Source: an uncultured Oscillospiraceae bacterium (lineage in GTDB: Bacteria; Bacillota; Clostridia; Oscillospirales; Ruminococcaceae). From it: a DNA stretch of 12,793 bases. A program made the translations under genes and the position numbers. Shown here in pieces: positions 1 through 7,194 of the stretch. The DNA lies in the NCBI GenBank assembly GCA_900555435.1, contig USLH01000061.1, forward strand, positions 1 to 12,793, in the 5' to 3' direction. The notes beneath the pieces are model-generated. The model saw nothing but the letters and a program-made list of their open reading frames with translations. It had not been told where the DNA came from and did no database searches. How positions within the stretch are numbered: the stretch's first letter is position 1; each line of letters begins with the position of its first letter.

Positions 1-1
1 G

Positions 2-187
2 GATGCCACGAAAGCCAAAAGTCCGGCGGGGGAGTTCGGGTGGGACGGCGCCGCCGGCGCTTATGCTCTTGTAGATCCGAAAAACGGTATCAGTCTGTTT
101 TACGCACAGGCCATTCTGGGCCTTCGCGGAGTTTATTCGGACATTCATCCCCGTATTCGGGATTTGGTTTATGAGTGCCTGGAATAG
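2..187 (+). CDS. C-terminal fragment of a beta-lactamase-fold serine hydrolase (5' end outside window)
   Basis: An open frame enters from the left edge and gives 61 residues before a TAG stop. The fragment contains F-G-W-D-G-A-A-G-A-Y (residues 12-21), then a strand-like stretch ending L-F-Y-A-Q, and finishes with H-P-R-I-R-D-L-V-Y. This matches the C-terminal end of class C beta-lactamase/EstB-type serine hydrolases, where W-x-G stands in for the K-T-G box on the last strand beside the active site. The catalytic S-x-x-K and Y-x-N motifs would lie upstream, outside the window, so activity cannot be judged. Members of this fold act as esterases, transesterases or peptidases. It lies 70 bases upstream of the sugar operon on the same strand and could be its first gene or an independent unit. 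The family call is from memory of the motif. Confidence 0.72.
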   Translation, partial: DATKAKSPAGEFGWDGAAGAYALVDPKNGISLFYAQAILGLRGVYSDIHPRIRDLVYECLE

Positions 188-194
188 CTCTTTG

Positions 195-221
195 AATTGG
201 AAAGCAATTGCCCGAAAGGGC
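195..221 (+). promoter_or_regulatory. Small leader hairpins in the gap before the operon
   Basis: The 70-base gap 188-257 holds two small adjacent inverted repeats. AATTG (195-199) can pair with CAATT (205-209) across a 5-base loop. GCCC (210-213) can pair with GGGC (218-221) across a GAAA tetraloop, and is followed by CTTTATAAAA. The stems are only 4 to 5 bp. They could be a weak attenuator, an RNA processing site or chance. I see no convincing -35/-10 pair with normal spacing and no clear catabolite-repression palindrome. Confidence 0.2.
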
Positions 222-257
222 GCTTTATAAAAATGAACGTGCTGAAGGAGGAAGACT

Positions 258-1100
258 GTGGATAAGTTTTACGTACAATTAGACGGCTTTTCCCGTCAGT
301 TGGTGCACGATTACGAAGGCGTGATGACCAAGGTGGCCAAACTGGGCTACAACGGCATCGAAATTTTTTACGGCCTTCATGGCGGCTATACGCCGGAAGG
401 GCTGAAAAAGTTTCTCGGCTCCATCAACATGGAGGTCATCAGTTCCCATGTCGAGACCGAGGATACCGATGAAAATCTGAGATACCTGCCCGGAACCGGA
501 TGTAAGTATATGATCAATCCCGGTCTGGCCATTACCAGCGAAAAGGAAGCCTATGAAGCGGCAGAGTTTTTGAACGAGATGGGACGGAAAGCCAAAAGCG
601 TTGGCATGAAGTACGGCTATCACAATCACTCCAACGATTTCTTGAAGCTGGGCGACAAGATGGTTTGCGATATCCTGATTGAAAATACCGACCCCGAATT
701 GGTAGCTTTCGAAATCGATATTGCCTGGGCCTACCGCGCCGATGTGGATGCCGCCGCATACATTCGGAAGTATCCCGGGAGATTCGAACTGGTCCATGTG
801 AAGGAGACCAAGGAATTTCCCATGAAGCTGGCGTTTATGAAGCCCATGCCCAAGAGTATGCAGGCGGAAAAGGATATTTCCGGCTGGCCGAAGATGGATC
901 CGGAGTCTGCGAGAAAGCTGGACGAGGCGCTTTCAATCAACTGTGAATTGGGAAAAGGCATTGTGGACATGAAGGCTGTTCAGGCGGCCGCCGATGCGCA
1001 GCCGTGTAAGCCAATTTACATCGTCGAGCGGGACTATGCCTGGACTGGCGATATCTTTACGACTCTGGCAGCCGATTCCGGCTATTTGAGAGCTTTGTAA
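258..1100 (+). CDS. Sugar isomerase/epimerase, xylose-isomerase-like TIM barrel
   Basis: This 280-residue protein belongs to the AP-endonuclease-2/xylose-isomerase-like TIM-barrel superfamily, whose members are metal-dependent sugar or keto-sugar isomerases and epimerases. The start is GTG at 258, with AAGGAGG (245-251) six bases upstream. Visible family marks are LGYNGIEIF (29-37), S-S-H (62-64), GYHNH (120-124), FEIDIAW (151-157), H-V-K-E (180-183) and I-V-E-R-D (255-259). Likely metal ligands, by family pattern, are E152, D154, H180 and E257. Residues about 184-208, after H-V-K-E, form a Lys/Met/Pro-rich insert that may shape the active site. There is no signal peptide, so it is cytosolic. 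It precedes a Gfo/Idh/MocA oxidoreductase by 27 bases. That pairing is common in inositol, rare-sugar and keto-glycoside pathways, and in C-glycoside deglycosidase systems. The substrate cannot be read from the sequence. Confidence 0.88.
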   Translation: MDKFYVQLDGFSRQLVHDYEGVMTKVAKLGYNGIEIFYGLHGGYTPEGLKKFLGSINMEVISSHVETEDTDENLRYLPGTGCKYMINPGLAITSEKEAYEAAEFLNEMGRKAKSVGMKYGYHNHSNDFLKLGDKMVCDILIENTDPELVAFEIDIAWAYRADVDAAAYIRKYPGRFELVHVKETKEFPMKLAFMKPMPKSMQAEKDISGWPKMDPESARKLDEALSINCELGKGIVDMKAVQAAADAQPCKPIYIVERDYAWTGDIFTTLAADSGYLRAL

Positions 1101-1127
1101 AATACCATAAAAAGGAGATAAACGAAA

Positions 1128-2273
1128 ATGAAAAACATTGCAATTGTTGGTTGTGGAAATATGGGCGGCGGTCATGCGTTGGCCATCGGTTACGGAACCG
1201 GTTATACCGATTGGCAGCTGCCGCAGATCATTGACGATGAAATCGAAGCCGTCACCACAGACATTTCCAAGATCCTGCATCTTTCCGGCATTTTTGATAT
1301 TGACGAGAAGCGGCAGGAGTGGGCCAGAAGCCAGGGCTTCTATGTGTATCAGTCCTTGGAGGAGATTTTGGACGATCCCGAGGTGGACATCGTTCTGGTG
1401 GCGGTCCCCAATCATCTTCACGCAGAGATCGCCATCAAGGCCATGCGGGCCGGCAAGCATGTGCTTTGCGAGAAACCCGTTACTCCCACCTCCGCTGAGT
1501 TGGAGGAGGTCCTGCGGGTTTCCAGGGAGACCGGAAAGGTTTTTTACCCCCGGCAGAACCGGAGATGGGACCCCGATTATCTGGTGGTCAAAAAAATCTA
1601 TGACGAGCAGTTGGCCGGCAAGCCTCTCAGCTTGGAAAACCGGATCGGCGGCGGCGGTGCGGACGGTCCCTTCGGATGGCGCAGCGAAAAGCGTTATGGC
1701 GGCGGCATGATGCTGGATTGGGGCGTGCACCTCATCGACCGCATTGTTCAGATGAACAAGTCCAAGATCAAGCAAATCTTCTGCCAGGTCATCAATCTCA
1801 CCGGTACCGATGTGGACGAGGGCTTTAATCTGACACTGATTTTTGAGGACGGCTTTGTCGCATATATTGAAAGCGGCGCAGGCCATTTTGATTCTCCCAC
1901 GCCTGGTTGGAGACTGAACGGCACCACCGGTATCGGTGAAGTCATCACCTTCACCGGCGAAGGTGCCAAAGTGCTGAAGGCAAGACCCAGAGACCCCAAT
2001 TTTGTCCGTGATTTCAATGCGCTTCCCGTAAGAAAGCCTACAATCAAGCGGGGTGAGGGCCCCAGCTGGTTTGCCGCTCCTCCTGCCAACAACGATGTGA
2101 TCGAGTTGGAGCGTCCCATTTACGACAGAAACGCCCTGTACCGGAACCTGGTAGACTGCATCGAGGGCAAGGCTCCCCAGATCGTCACCGGCGAGCAGGC
2201 GCTTCGCGTTCTCAAAATCATGGAGGCTGCTCTGCTCAGCGGCGAGGAAAACCGGGCCGTGGATTTTGAGTAA
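1128..2273 (+). CDS. Gfo/Idh/MocA family NAD(P)-dependent sugar oxidoreductase (copy 1)
   Basis: This 381-residue cytosolic dehydrogenase has an N-terminal Rossmann domain (about 1-125) and a C-terminal alpha/beta substrate domain. AAAGGAG (1111-1117) precedes the ATG. The dinucleotide site begins I-A-I-V-G-C-G-N-M-G (residues 4-13). The second strand ends F-D-I-D (56-59), and an Asp there usually means NAD(H) preference. The family lysine is in E-K-P (K116), and the catalytic D-W-G-V-H places D197 and H201. An insertion separates the glycine loop from the second strand: about 44 residues lie between G13 and D57, roughly twice the usual spacing. The second oxidoreductase (9642-10769) shares this insertion and F-Y-P-R-Q-N-R. 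Family members oxidise or reduce one hydroxyl on sugars, inositols or glycosides. With the TIM-barrel gene upstream, oxidation of a sugar ring carbon is a reasonable guess. The exact substrate is unknown. Confidence 0.92.
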   Translation: MKNIAIVGCGNMGGGHALAIGYGTGYTDWQLPQIIDDEIEAVTTDISKILHLSGIFDIDEKRQEWARSQGFYVYQSLEEILDDPEVDIVLVAVPNHLHAEIAIKAMRAGKHVLCEKPVTPTSAELEEVLRVSRETGKVFYPRQNRRWDPDYLVVKKIYDEQLAGKPLSLENRIGGGGADGPFGWRSEKRYGGGMMLDWGVHLIDRIVQMNKSKIKQIFCQVINLTGTDVDEGFNLTLIFEDGFVAYIESGAGHFDSPTPGWRLNGTTGIGEVITFTGEGAKVLKARPRDPNFVRDFNALPVRKPTIKRGEGPSWFAAPPANNDVIELERPIYDRNALYRNLVDCIEGKAPQIVTGEQALRVLKIMEAALLSGEENRAVDFE

Positions 2274-2284
2274 TTCCGAGAAAT

Positions 2285-2290
2285 GGAGAG
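2285..2290 (+). promoter_or_regulatory. Ribosome binding site setting the esterase start at 2298
   Basis: GGAGAG lies seven bases before the ATG at 2298. The alternative in-frame ATG at 2283 overlaps this element and has no good Shine-Dalgarno sequence upstream, so 2298 is preferred. Confidence 0.65.
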
Positions 2291-2297
2291 TACAGGT

Positions 2298-3458
2298 ATG
2301 GATCAACGCAAATTTGACACCTTAAACGCCAGCCCCCTGAATTTTTCAGAGACGGATTTGTGGATGGGGATGATTCCCGCCTCCCCGGATGGAAAGCAGC
2401 CCCGCAGAATGGGCTACACCCGGGAGCCGCGGGCTATTGAATTCCGTCCCGGGGGTGTGGAGTTCAATGTTTATGCGCCAGGCGCAGAAAGCGTCGAAAT
2501 CAGCGGCACCCGCAATACGCGAATGGGCGAGGAAAAGCGTTCTTTACATAAGACGGAACGGGAAGGCTGGTGGCAGGCGGTTATTTCCGGAATCCCCGGC
2601 GGCGTGCAGTTCCTTTATTACTTCTTCGATGGGAAGGAGCATCTGTATGAGCATGCTCCCATCTGCTACGCCCACAACCGGCTGTGCAATTTTGTAGATG
2701 TGCCGGACCCGGAATTTGATTTTTACGATTTCAAGGACGTTCCCCACGGCGCGGTGCGATGTGAATATTACCGCTCCTCTTATACCGGCACCTTGCGCAA
2801 TTGCTGGGTCTATACTCCGCCGGGATACGAGGAAAATTTGGATAAGAGATATCCCGTGCTTTATCTGCTCCATGGCGGCGGCGAAAACGAGACCGGCTGG
2901 ATCTGGCAAGGTAAGGTCAATCTGATCATGGACAATCTTCTTGCTCAGGGAAAGTGCAAAGAGATGCTCGTGGTGATGAATTTCGGCCATGCATACGCGC
3001 CCGGCACGCAGCAGCAAGGCGTTCTGCCCGGACAGATCGATCAGCTGCTGATACGGGACTGTATTCCCTTTATCGAGGGGCGCTTCCGTGTTCATACGGA
3101 TAAAGCCCATCGGGCTATTGCCGGACTTTCCATGGGTTCTTTCCAGACCCAGTGGACGGCTTTCAATAATCCGGATTACTTTGACTATATCGGCGTTTTC
3201 AGCGGCGTAGTCGGCAACGCTTTCCCTGAGGTGAGCACCGAAGGCTTTACAACTGCGGAAAATTCGGAGACGTTTAACTCCCAGCACAAGCTCCTGTTTT
3301 TCAGCAGAGGAATGCTGGAGGGCGGCGAGAAGCTCCCTGGAGAACTGAAGGCTTTGACGGATAATGGGATTCGGGTGGAGTATTTTCTCTGCGACGGCGT
3401 GCATGAGTGGCAGACCTGGAGGAAGAGCGTTCACGCATTTCTCCAGCGGCTGTTCTGA
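2298..3458 (+). CDS. CE1-like (esterase D / feruloyl esterase type) esterase with N-terminal E-set domain
   Basis: From the ATG at 2298 the protein has 386 residues. An in-frame ATG at 2283 would add five but lacks a ribosome site. Residues about 40-135 form an immunoglobulin-like E-set/CBM48-type domain (V-E-F-N-V-Y-A-P-G-A, then a W-W-Q strand). An alpha/beta-hydrolase domain follows, with Y-P-V-L-Y-L-L-H-G-G-G around the oxyanion hole. The nucleophile is S278 in G-L-S-M-G and the catalytic His is H369 in D-G-V-H-E-W. This order matches the CE1/enterochelin-esterase-like family, including XynZ-type feruloyl esterases and acetylxylan esterases. No signal peptide is seen, so it should act on imported substrate in the cytosol. 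It begins 24 bases after the first oxidoreductase and ends 22 before the epimerase. Whether it removes acetyl, feruloyl or another acyl group is not determined. Confidence 0.9.
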   Translation: MDQRKFDTLNASPLNFSETDLWMGMIPASPDGKQPRRMGYTREPRAIEFRPGGVEFNVYAPGAESVEISGTRNTRMGEEKRSLHKTEREGWWQAVISGIPGGVQFLYYFFDGKEHLYEHAPICYAHNRLCNFVDVPDPEFDFYDFKDVPHGAVRCEYYRSSYTGTLRNCWVYTPPGYEENLDKRYPVLYLLHGGGENETGWIWQGKVNLIMDNLLAQGKCKEMLVVMNFGHAYAPGTQQQGVLPGQIDQLLIRDCIPFIEGRFRVHTDKAHRAIAGLSMGSFQTQWTAFNNPDYFDYIGVFSGVVGNAFPEVSTEGFTTAENSETFNSQHKLLFFSRGMLEGGEKLPGELKALTDNGIRVEYFLCDGVHEWQTWRKSVHAFLQRLF

Positions 3459-3462
3459 CAGC

Positions 3463-3473
3463 AGGAGGAGGGG
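3463..3473 (+). promoter_or_regulatory. Ribosome binding site setting the GTG start at 3481
   Basis: A double purine-rich element, AGGAGGAGGGG, sits seven bases before GTG 3481. It lies after the upstream stop codon and rules in the GTG start over the earlier in-frame ATG at 3364, which would overlap the esterase gene by about 95 bases. Confidence 0.8.
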
Positions 3474-3480
3474 AAATCCA

Positions 3481-4737
3481 GTGAACAAGCAACGGTTGGA
3501 GAAAATTCGCGCCTGGGCCCAGTTCGATTTGACCGGCGTTATTCTGCCCTGGTGGTGCAGCGAATACATTATGGACCGTGAGAACGGCGGTTACTACGGC
3601 GTTGTCACCCTGGAGGGAGAGCGCAATTATTCCGAACCTCGGAATCTGACGCTTCTGGGGAGAATGCTCTTTGTGTTTTCCGCTTCTTACCGGAAGCTTC
3701 GGGGCAGAATCTATTTGGATCGTGCCGATTATGCGTTTCAAGAGATGAAGCGGCACTTTTACGACAAGGAGTTCGGCGGCGCGTTCGTATCAGTCGGTGC
3801 GGACGGCACCGTCCTCTCTGATACGAAACCCAACTATTGCGAAGCATTTTTCATTATGGGCCTGGCGGAATATTATCACGCCACCGGCAGCGAGGAAGCC
3901 TTGAAAATGTGCATGGAGGCGTTTCGGCTGATGGAGGCCCATGCCAGAATTCGTCCCGGCGTGTATCACGCAACACTTTATCGTGACTGGTCCCCCAAGC
4001 CCGGCTTCGATAATGGGCGAAGGAATTCTTCGATTTCCCTTCCGGACGACGCCATCATGTATCCGCACCATCTGTGCCAGGCATATTATCGGTTGTGGCA
4101 GGCCACCCATGACGACGAAATCGCCAAGGTTTTAAAAGAATTGGTGGAGATTCTGATTCATGAGATGTATGACGAGGAGCATCATAGCTTCCTGACCTTG
4201 GTAACAAAAGATATGCAGCGGTTTGGGAATTCCGTCAGCTATGGCCATGATTGCGAGCTAAGCTATCTGCTGGTCAATATTGTCGACGAGCTGAAGCTGG
4301 AGGACATTCGGGAAAGAACCTGCCAGGTCGTATCCGAGGTGCTGGAAAACATAGTGGAAAACGCCTTTGACCCCAACGGCTGCTTGTATAACGGCGTGAA
4401 TCTGAGCACAGGAGAGACCGGCGACGTTCACGTTTGGTGGGCGGTTTCCGAGGCGGTTTCCGCGATGCTGTGCGGGTATGACATGACCGGGAAGGTCAAA
4501 TTTTTGGATGCCTGTGAAAAACAGATCGGTTTTATCGAAAAGTATTTCATCAACAGGGAATCCGGCGATTGGTACAACAACATCCGGTCCGATAAGACCG
4601 GCGGCCATCTTTCGGACGGCCAGCACGGAATGGACAAGCTGAACCCTGGAAAGTGTCCCTTCCACAATGGGCAGATGTGCCTTGAAGTTATGAGAAGAAC
4701 CGACAAGATGCTCGGAAAGAGGCAAGAAGCTTTCTGA
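3481..4737 (+). CDS. AGE-family sugar 2-epimerase (cellobiose/mannobiose 2-epimerase-like)
   Basis: The 418-residue protein fits the (alpha/alpha)6-barrel N-acylglucosamine/cellobiose 2-epimerase family in length and motifs. The start is GTG 3481 behind a strong ribosome site. Key residues map in order onto those reported essential in Ruminococcus albus cellobiose 2-epimerase (from memory: R52, H243, E246, W249, W304, E308, H374). They are R61 in G-R-M-L-F; H256 and E259 in S-Y-G-H-D-C-E; W320 and E324 in W-W-A-V-S-E; and H395 in K-C-P-F-H-N-G. The exception is the W249 equivalent, which is Y262. These enzymes epimerise C2 of a reducing-end glucose or mannose, usually in beta-1,4-linked disaccharides. 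The catalytic set is intact, so it is probably active, but Tyr at a substrate-packing position suggests a different sugar. There is no signal peptide. The 22-base gap to the esterase implies co-translation. Confidence 0.88.
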   Translation: MNKQRLEKIRAWAQFDLTGVILPWWCSEYIMDRENGGYYGVVTLEGERNYSEPRNLTLLGRMLFVFSASYRKLRGRIYLDRADYAFQEMKRHFYDKEFGGAFVSVGADGTVLSDTKPNYCEAFFIMGLAEYYHATGSEEALKMCMEAFRLMEAHARIRPGVYHATLYRDWSPKPGFDNGRRNSSISLPDDAIMYPHHLCQAYYRLWQATHDDEIAKVLKELVEILIHEMYDEEHHSFLTLVTKDMQRFGNSVSYGHDCELSYLLVNIVDELKLEDIRERTCQVVSEVLENIVENAFDPNGCLYNGVNLSTGETGDVHVWWAVSEAVSAMLCGYDMTGKVKFLDACEKQIGFIEKYFINRESGDWYNNIRSDKTGGHLSDGQHGMDKLNPGKCPFHNGQMCLEVMRRTDKMLGKRQEAF

Positions 4738-4750
4738 GCTGTGAATCAGT

Positions 4751-4757
4751 AAAGGAG
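4751..4757 (+). promoter_or_regulatory. Ribosome binding site setting the aldehyde dehydrogenase start
   Basis: AAAGGAG directly abuts an in-frame TTG at 4758, leaving no spacer, so that TTG is unlikely to be used. The ATG at 4770 is 12 bases downstream, slightly long but workable. A second ATG follows at 4776. Confidence 0.65.
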
Positions 4758-4769
4758 TTGAACAACGTC

Positions 4770-6206
4770 ATGCAGATGTTGATTGGAGGAAGGTTTGTTG
4801 ATTCGTCCGATCGTGCGACAATCGATATCGTCAATCCCGCTACGGGAAGGGTCGTAGATACCGTGCCGGCGGCCACCCTAGAGGATCTGGATCGGGCCAT
4901 TTCACTTGCGGTGGTGGGGCAGAGAGAGTGGAATGCCGTTCCACTTCACGAAAAGATGCGTATTTTGGAAAAATACGCCTGCCTGGTTGAAGAGCATGTA
5001 GAAGAAATCGCCCGGGTGATGTGCGAAGAAGGCGGAAAGCCAATGGAACAGTGCAGGACCGAGGTCTATGCCAACGCGGCGATCTTCCGGATCTATTGCG
5101 CTGCGGCCTATACCTTTTATGGGAAGACCCTTCCGTATAATGGGGAGGCCAGATCCCAGGGTGATGTGGTCATGACCATCCATGAGCCGCTGGGTGTATT
5201 TGCCAATATCGTGCCGTTTAACTATCCTTGCGAGCTGGCAGCTCATAAGCTGGCGCCTATGCTGGTTACGGGCAACGCCGTGGTTTTGATGCCTTCCTCT
5301 AAGACTCCGCGCAGCGCGATCATGATCGTGGATCTGCTCTATAAGGCAGGCGTTCCTGCCAATGCCGTTTGCTGCGTCACCGGAAAGGGCAGCCTGATCG
5401 GCGCCGCCGCCGCAAAGGACCCTCGTGTAGCGGCTGTCAGCTTTACCGGCAGCACCGGCGTGGGAATCTCCTTGGCTGAAACCTGCGCAAAAAATCTTCG
5501 CCCGGTCTCTTTGGAACTGGGAGGAAACGACCCGCTTATTATTTTCGGTGATGCCGACTATGAAAAGGCTCTTGACGAGGCGGTGGCGGGACGGCTGGGA
5601 AACGCAGGACAGACCTGCTGCGCCAGCAAGCGTTTTCTTGTGCAGAAAGGAATTTATGACAAATTCGCAGCGGATCTAACGGCACGGTTGTCCGCCGTTA
5701 AGGTCGGTGATCCCGCTGATCCGTCTGTGGAAATGGGTCCTTGCGTGCGGGAAGCGGATGCCAAGGAGGTAGAGCGGCAGATCCGGCTGACGATTGACCA
5801 AGGAGGAGAATTGCTGCTTGGCGGAAAGCGGAATGGCGCATTTGTGGAGCCTACGGTCATTAAGACTCCTAAGGAGGCGGACATCGCCAAGGACATGGAA
5901 TGCTTTGGGCCGGTTTGGCCGCTGATCTCCTTTGATACCATGTACGAAGCGGTTGAAATCGCGAACAACACGATTTTCGGCCTTTCCTCCGGCGTTATGA
6001 CCTCGGATATGAAAGTTGCCATGAAGGTGGCGAACCGTCTGGAATCCGGTTCCTGCATCATCGGCGGCAGCGGAAATTATCGACTGGCCCACCAACCCTT
6101 CGGCGGCTATAAATACTCCGGGGTGGGCAGAGAGGGTGCGGTCTCCACTTTGGAGGAAGTGACCCAGCAGAAAACCATTGCCTTCAAAGGGATTCTGAAT
6201 GTTTGA
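4770..6206 (+). CDS. NAD(P)-dependent aldehyde dehydrogenase
   Basis: From ATG 4770 the protein has 478 residues, the normal ALDH length. It opens with M-L-I-G-G-R-F, typical of the family N-terminus. The substrate-domain motif N-I-V-P-F-N-Y-P and the cofactor-loop F-T-G-S-T-G-V-G are intact. The general base is E249 in E-L-G-G-N-D. The nucleophile is C283 in G-Q-T-C-C-A, with a second cysteine beside it. The C-terminal F-G-G-Y-K-Y-S-G-V-G-R-E block is present. It resembles the succinate-semialdehyde/lactaldehyde/glycolaldehyde group, but substrate cannot be assigned by eye. In this operon it would fit oxidation of an aldehyde released by the aldolase-like enzyme (10786-11730), or of a ketoacid semialdehyde. 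It lies 32 bases after the epimerase and 49 before the first permease. Confidence 0.93.
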   Translation: MQMLIGGRFVDSSDRATIDIVNPATGRVVDTVPAATLEDLDRAISLAVVGQREWNAVPLHEKMRILEKYACLVEEHVEEIARVMCEEGGKPMEQCRTEVYANAAIFRIYCAAAYTFYGKTLPYNGEARSQGDVVMTIHEPLGVFANIVPFNYPCELAAHKLAPMLVTGNAVVLMPSSKTPRSAIMIVDLLYKAGVPANAVCCVTGKGSLIGAAAAKDPRVAAVSFTGSTGVGISLAETCAKNLRPVSLELGGNDPLIIFGDADYEKALDEAVAGRLGNAGQTCCASKRFLVQKGIYDKFAADLTARLSAVKVGDPADPSVEMGPCVREADAKEVERQIRLTIDQGGELLLGGKRNGAFVEPTVIKTPKEADIAKDMECFGPVWPLISFDTMYEAVEIANNTIFGLSSGVMTSDMKVAMKVANRLESGSCIIGGSGNYRLAHQPFGGYKYSGVGREGAVSTLEEVTQQKTIAFKGILNV

Positions 6207-6255
6207 GCGGCCTGTACTCGTCCAATTGCGCAAAAGAATGGCGAGGTGAAGAAAG

Positions 6256-7182
6256 ATGAGAACAAATTCGAAATTGCGAAAGCGCATTTTTAAATGCTGG
6301 CCGCTGTATACCATGCTGATCCCTGGGATGATCTATCTGATCATCAACAATTATCTGCCCATGTTTGGGATTTTGATTGCTTTCAAAAAAATTGATTATT
6401 CTCTTGGAATTTTCAAAAGCCCTTGGGTGGGATTTTCAAACTTTACGTATCTGCTGGCTTCAAACGATGCGTATATCATGTTCCGGAACACGATCCTTTA
6501 CAATGTGGCGTTTATCATTTTAGGAAATGTTCTTGCGCTGGTTGTTGCCATTGCTTTGGATACTGTGAAGAACCGGGCGTTTCGGAATGTGTCCCAGGTG
6601 ATTATTCTGATTCCCAATCTGCTTTCCACGATTATCATCACCTATATCGTTTATGCGTTCCTGAACGAACAGCATGGCTTCATGAACAATACGATCCTGG
6701 CGGCGCTTCATATCGATCCCATCAGCTGGTACAACACGCCGGGGCCATGGCCGATTATCCTGACCATTGTATATCTGTGGATGTCCATCGGCTACACATC
6801 CATCCTCTACTATTCTACCCTGATTGGTATCGATAAGACCTACTATGAGGCTGCAGTGGTAGACGGAGCCTCTCTTTGGCAGCAGATTTTCCGGATCACC
6901 CTTCCTTGCATGAAAAAGACGATTGTCATCCTGCTGATTCTTGCCGTGGGGAGAATCTGTTACTCGGATTTCGGGCTGTTTTATCAGGTGCCTATGCACA
7001 GCGGGCTGCTTTATCCCACCACACAGACCATCGATACCTTTGTGTATCGGGCGCTGCTGGAGCAGAACAGCATCGGCAGGTCCTCAGCGGCCGGGTTGTT
7101 TCAGTCTGTGCTCGGCTTTGTGCTGGTTGTAACTACCAATCTGATTGTCCGAAAAGTAGACGAAGAAAGCTCGTTGTTTTAA
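6256..7182 (+). CDS. ABC sugar transporter permease, LplB/YtcP-type (CUT1)
   Basis: This 308-residue hydrophobic protein is an inner-membrane permease of a carbohydrate uptake ABC transporter. GAGGTGA (6243-6249) precedes the ATG. The N-terminus W-P-L-Y-T-M-L-I-P-G followed by N-Y-L-P-M-F-G-I-L-I-A-F-K is characteristic of LplB-like subunits for complex oligosaccharides. About six membrane segments are apparent. The ATPase-contact EAA loop is Y-E-A-A-V-V-D-G-A (about 197-205). The stop codon (7180-7182) overlaps the next gene's ribosome site, so the two permeases are translationally linked and should form a heterodimer. No ATPase is encoded nearby. In Firmicutes such permeases often share an MsmX-like ATPase encoded elsewhere (known for Bacillus; assumed here). 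Confidence 0.94.
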   Translation: MRTNSKLRKRIFKCWPLYTMLIPGMIYLIINNYLPMFGILIAFKKIDYSLGIFKSPWVGFSNFTYLLASNDAYIMFRNTILYNVAFIILGNVLALVVAIALDTVKNRAFRNVSQVIILIPNLLSTIIITYIVYAFLNEQHGFMNNTILAALHIDPISWYNTPGPWPIILTIVYLWMSIGYTSILYYSTLIGIDKTYYEAAVVDGASLWQQIFRITLPCMKKTIVILLILAVGRICYSDFGLFYQVPMHSGLLYPTTQTIDTFVYRALLEQNSIGRSSAAGLFQSVLGFVLVVTTNLIVRKVDEESSLF

Positions 7183-7194
7183 GGAGGCGGGCAG

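Noticed and set aside
192..231. Possible promoter: TTGAAT (192) or TTGGAA (197) with TATAAA (226)
   Set aside because: Spacings are 28 and 23 bases instead of about 17, so I do not call a promoter.
933..2306. Long - strand open frame (about 457 codons) opposite the first oxidoreductase
   Set aside because: The + strand protein has complete family motifs and a ribosome site. The antisense translation shows no recognisable motif and is a composition shadow of the GC-rich codons.
2544..3569. - strand open frame (about 341 codons) opposite the CE1-like esterase
   Set aside because: It is antisense to an esterase with an intact nucleophile and His motif. No family features were seen in its translation.
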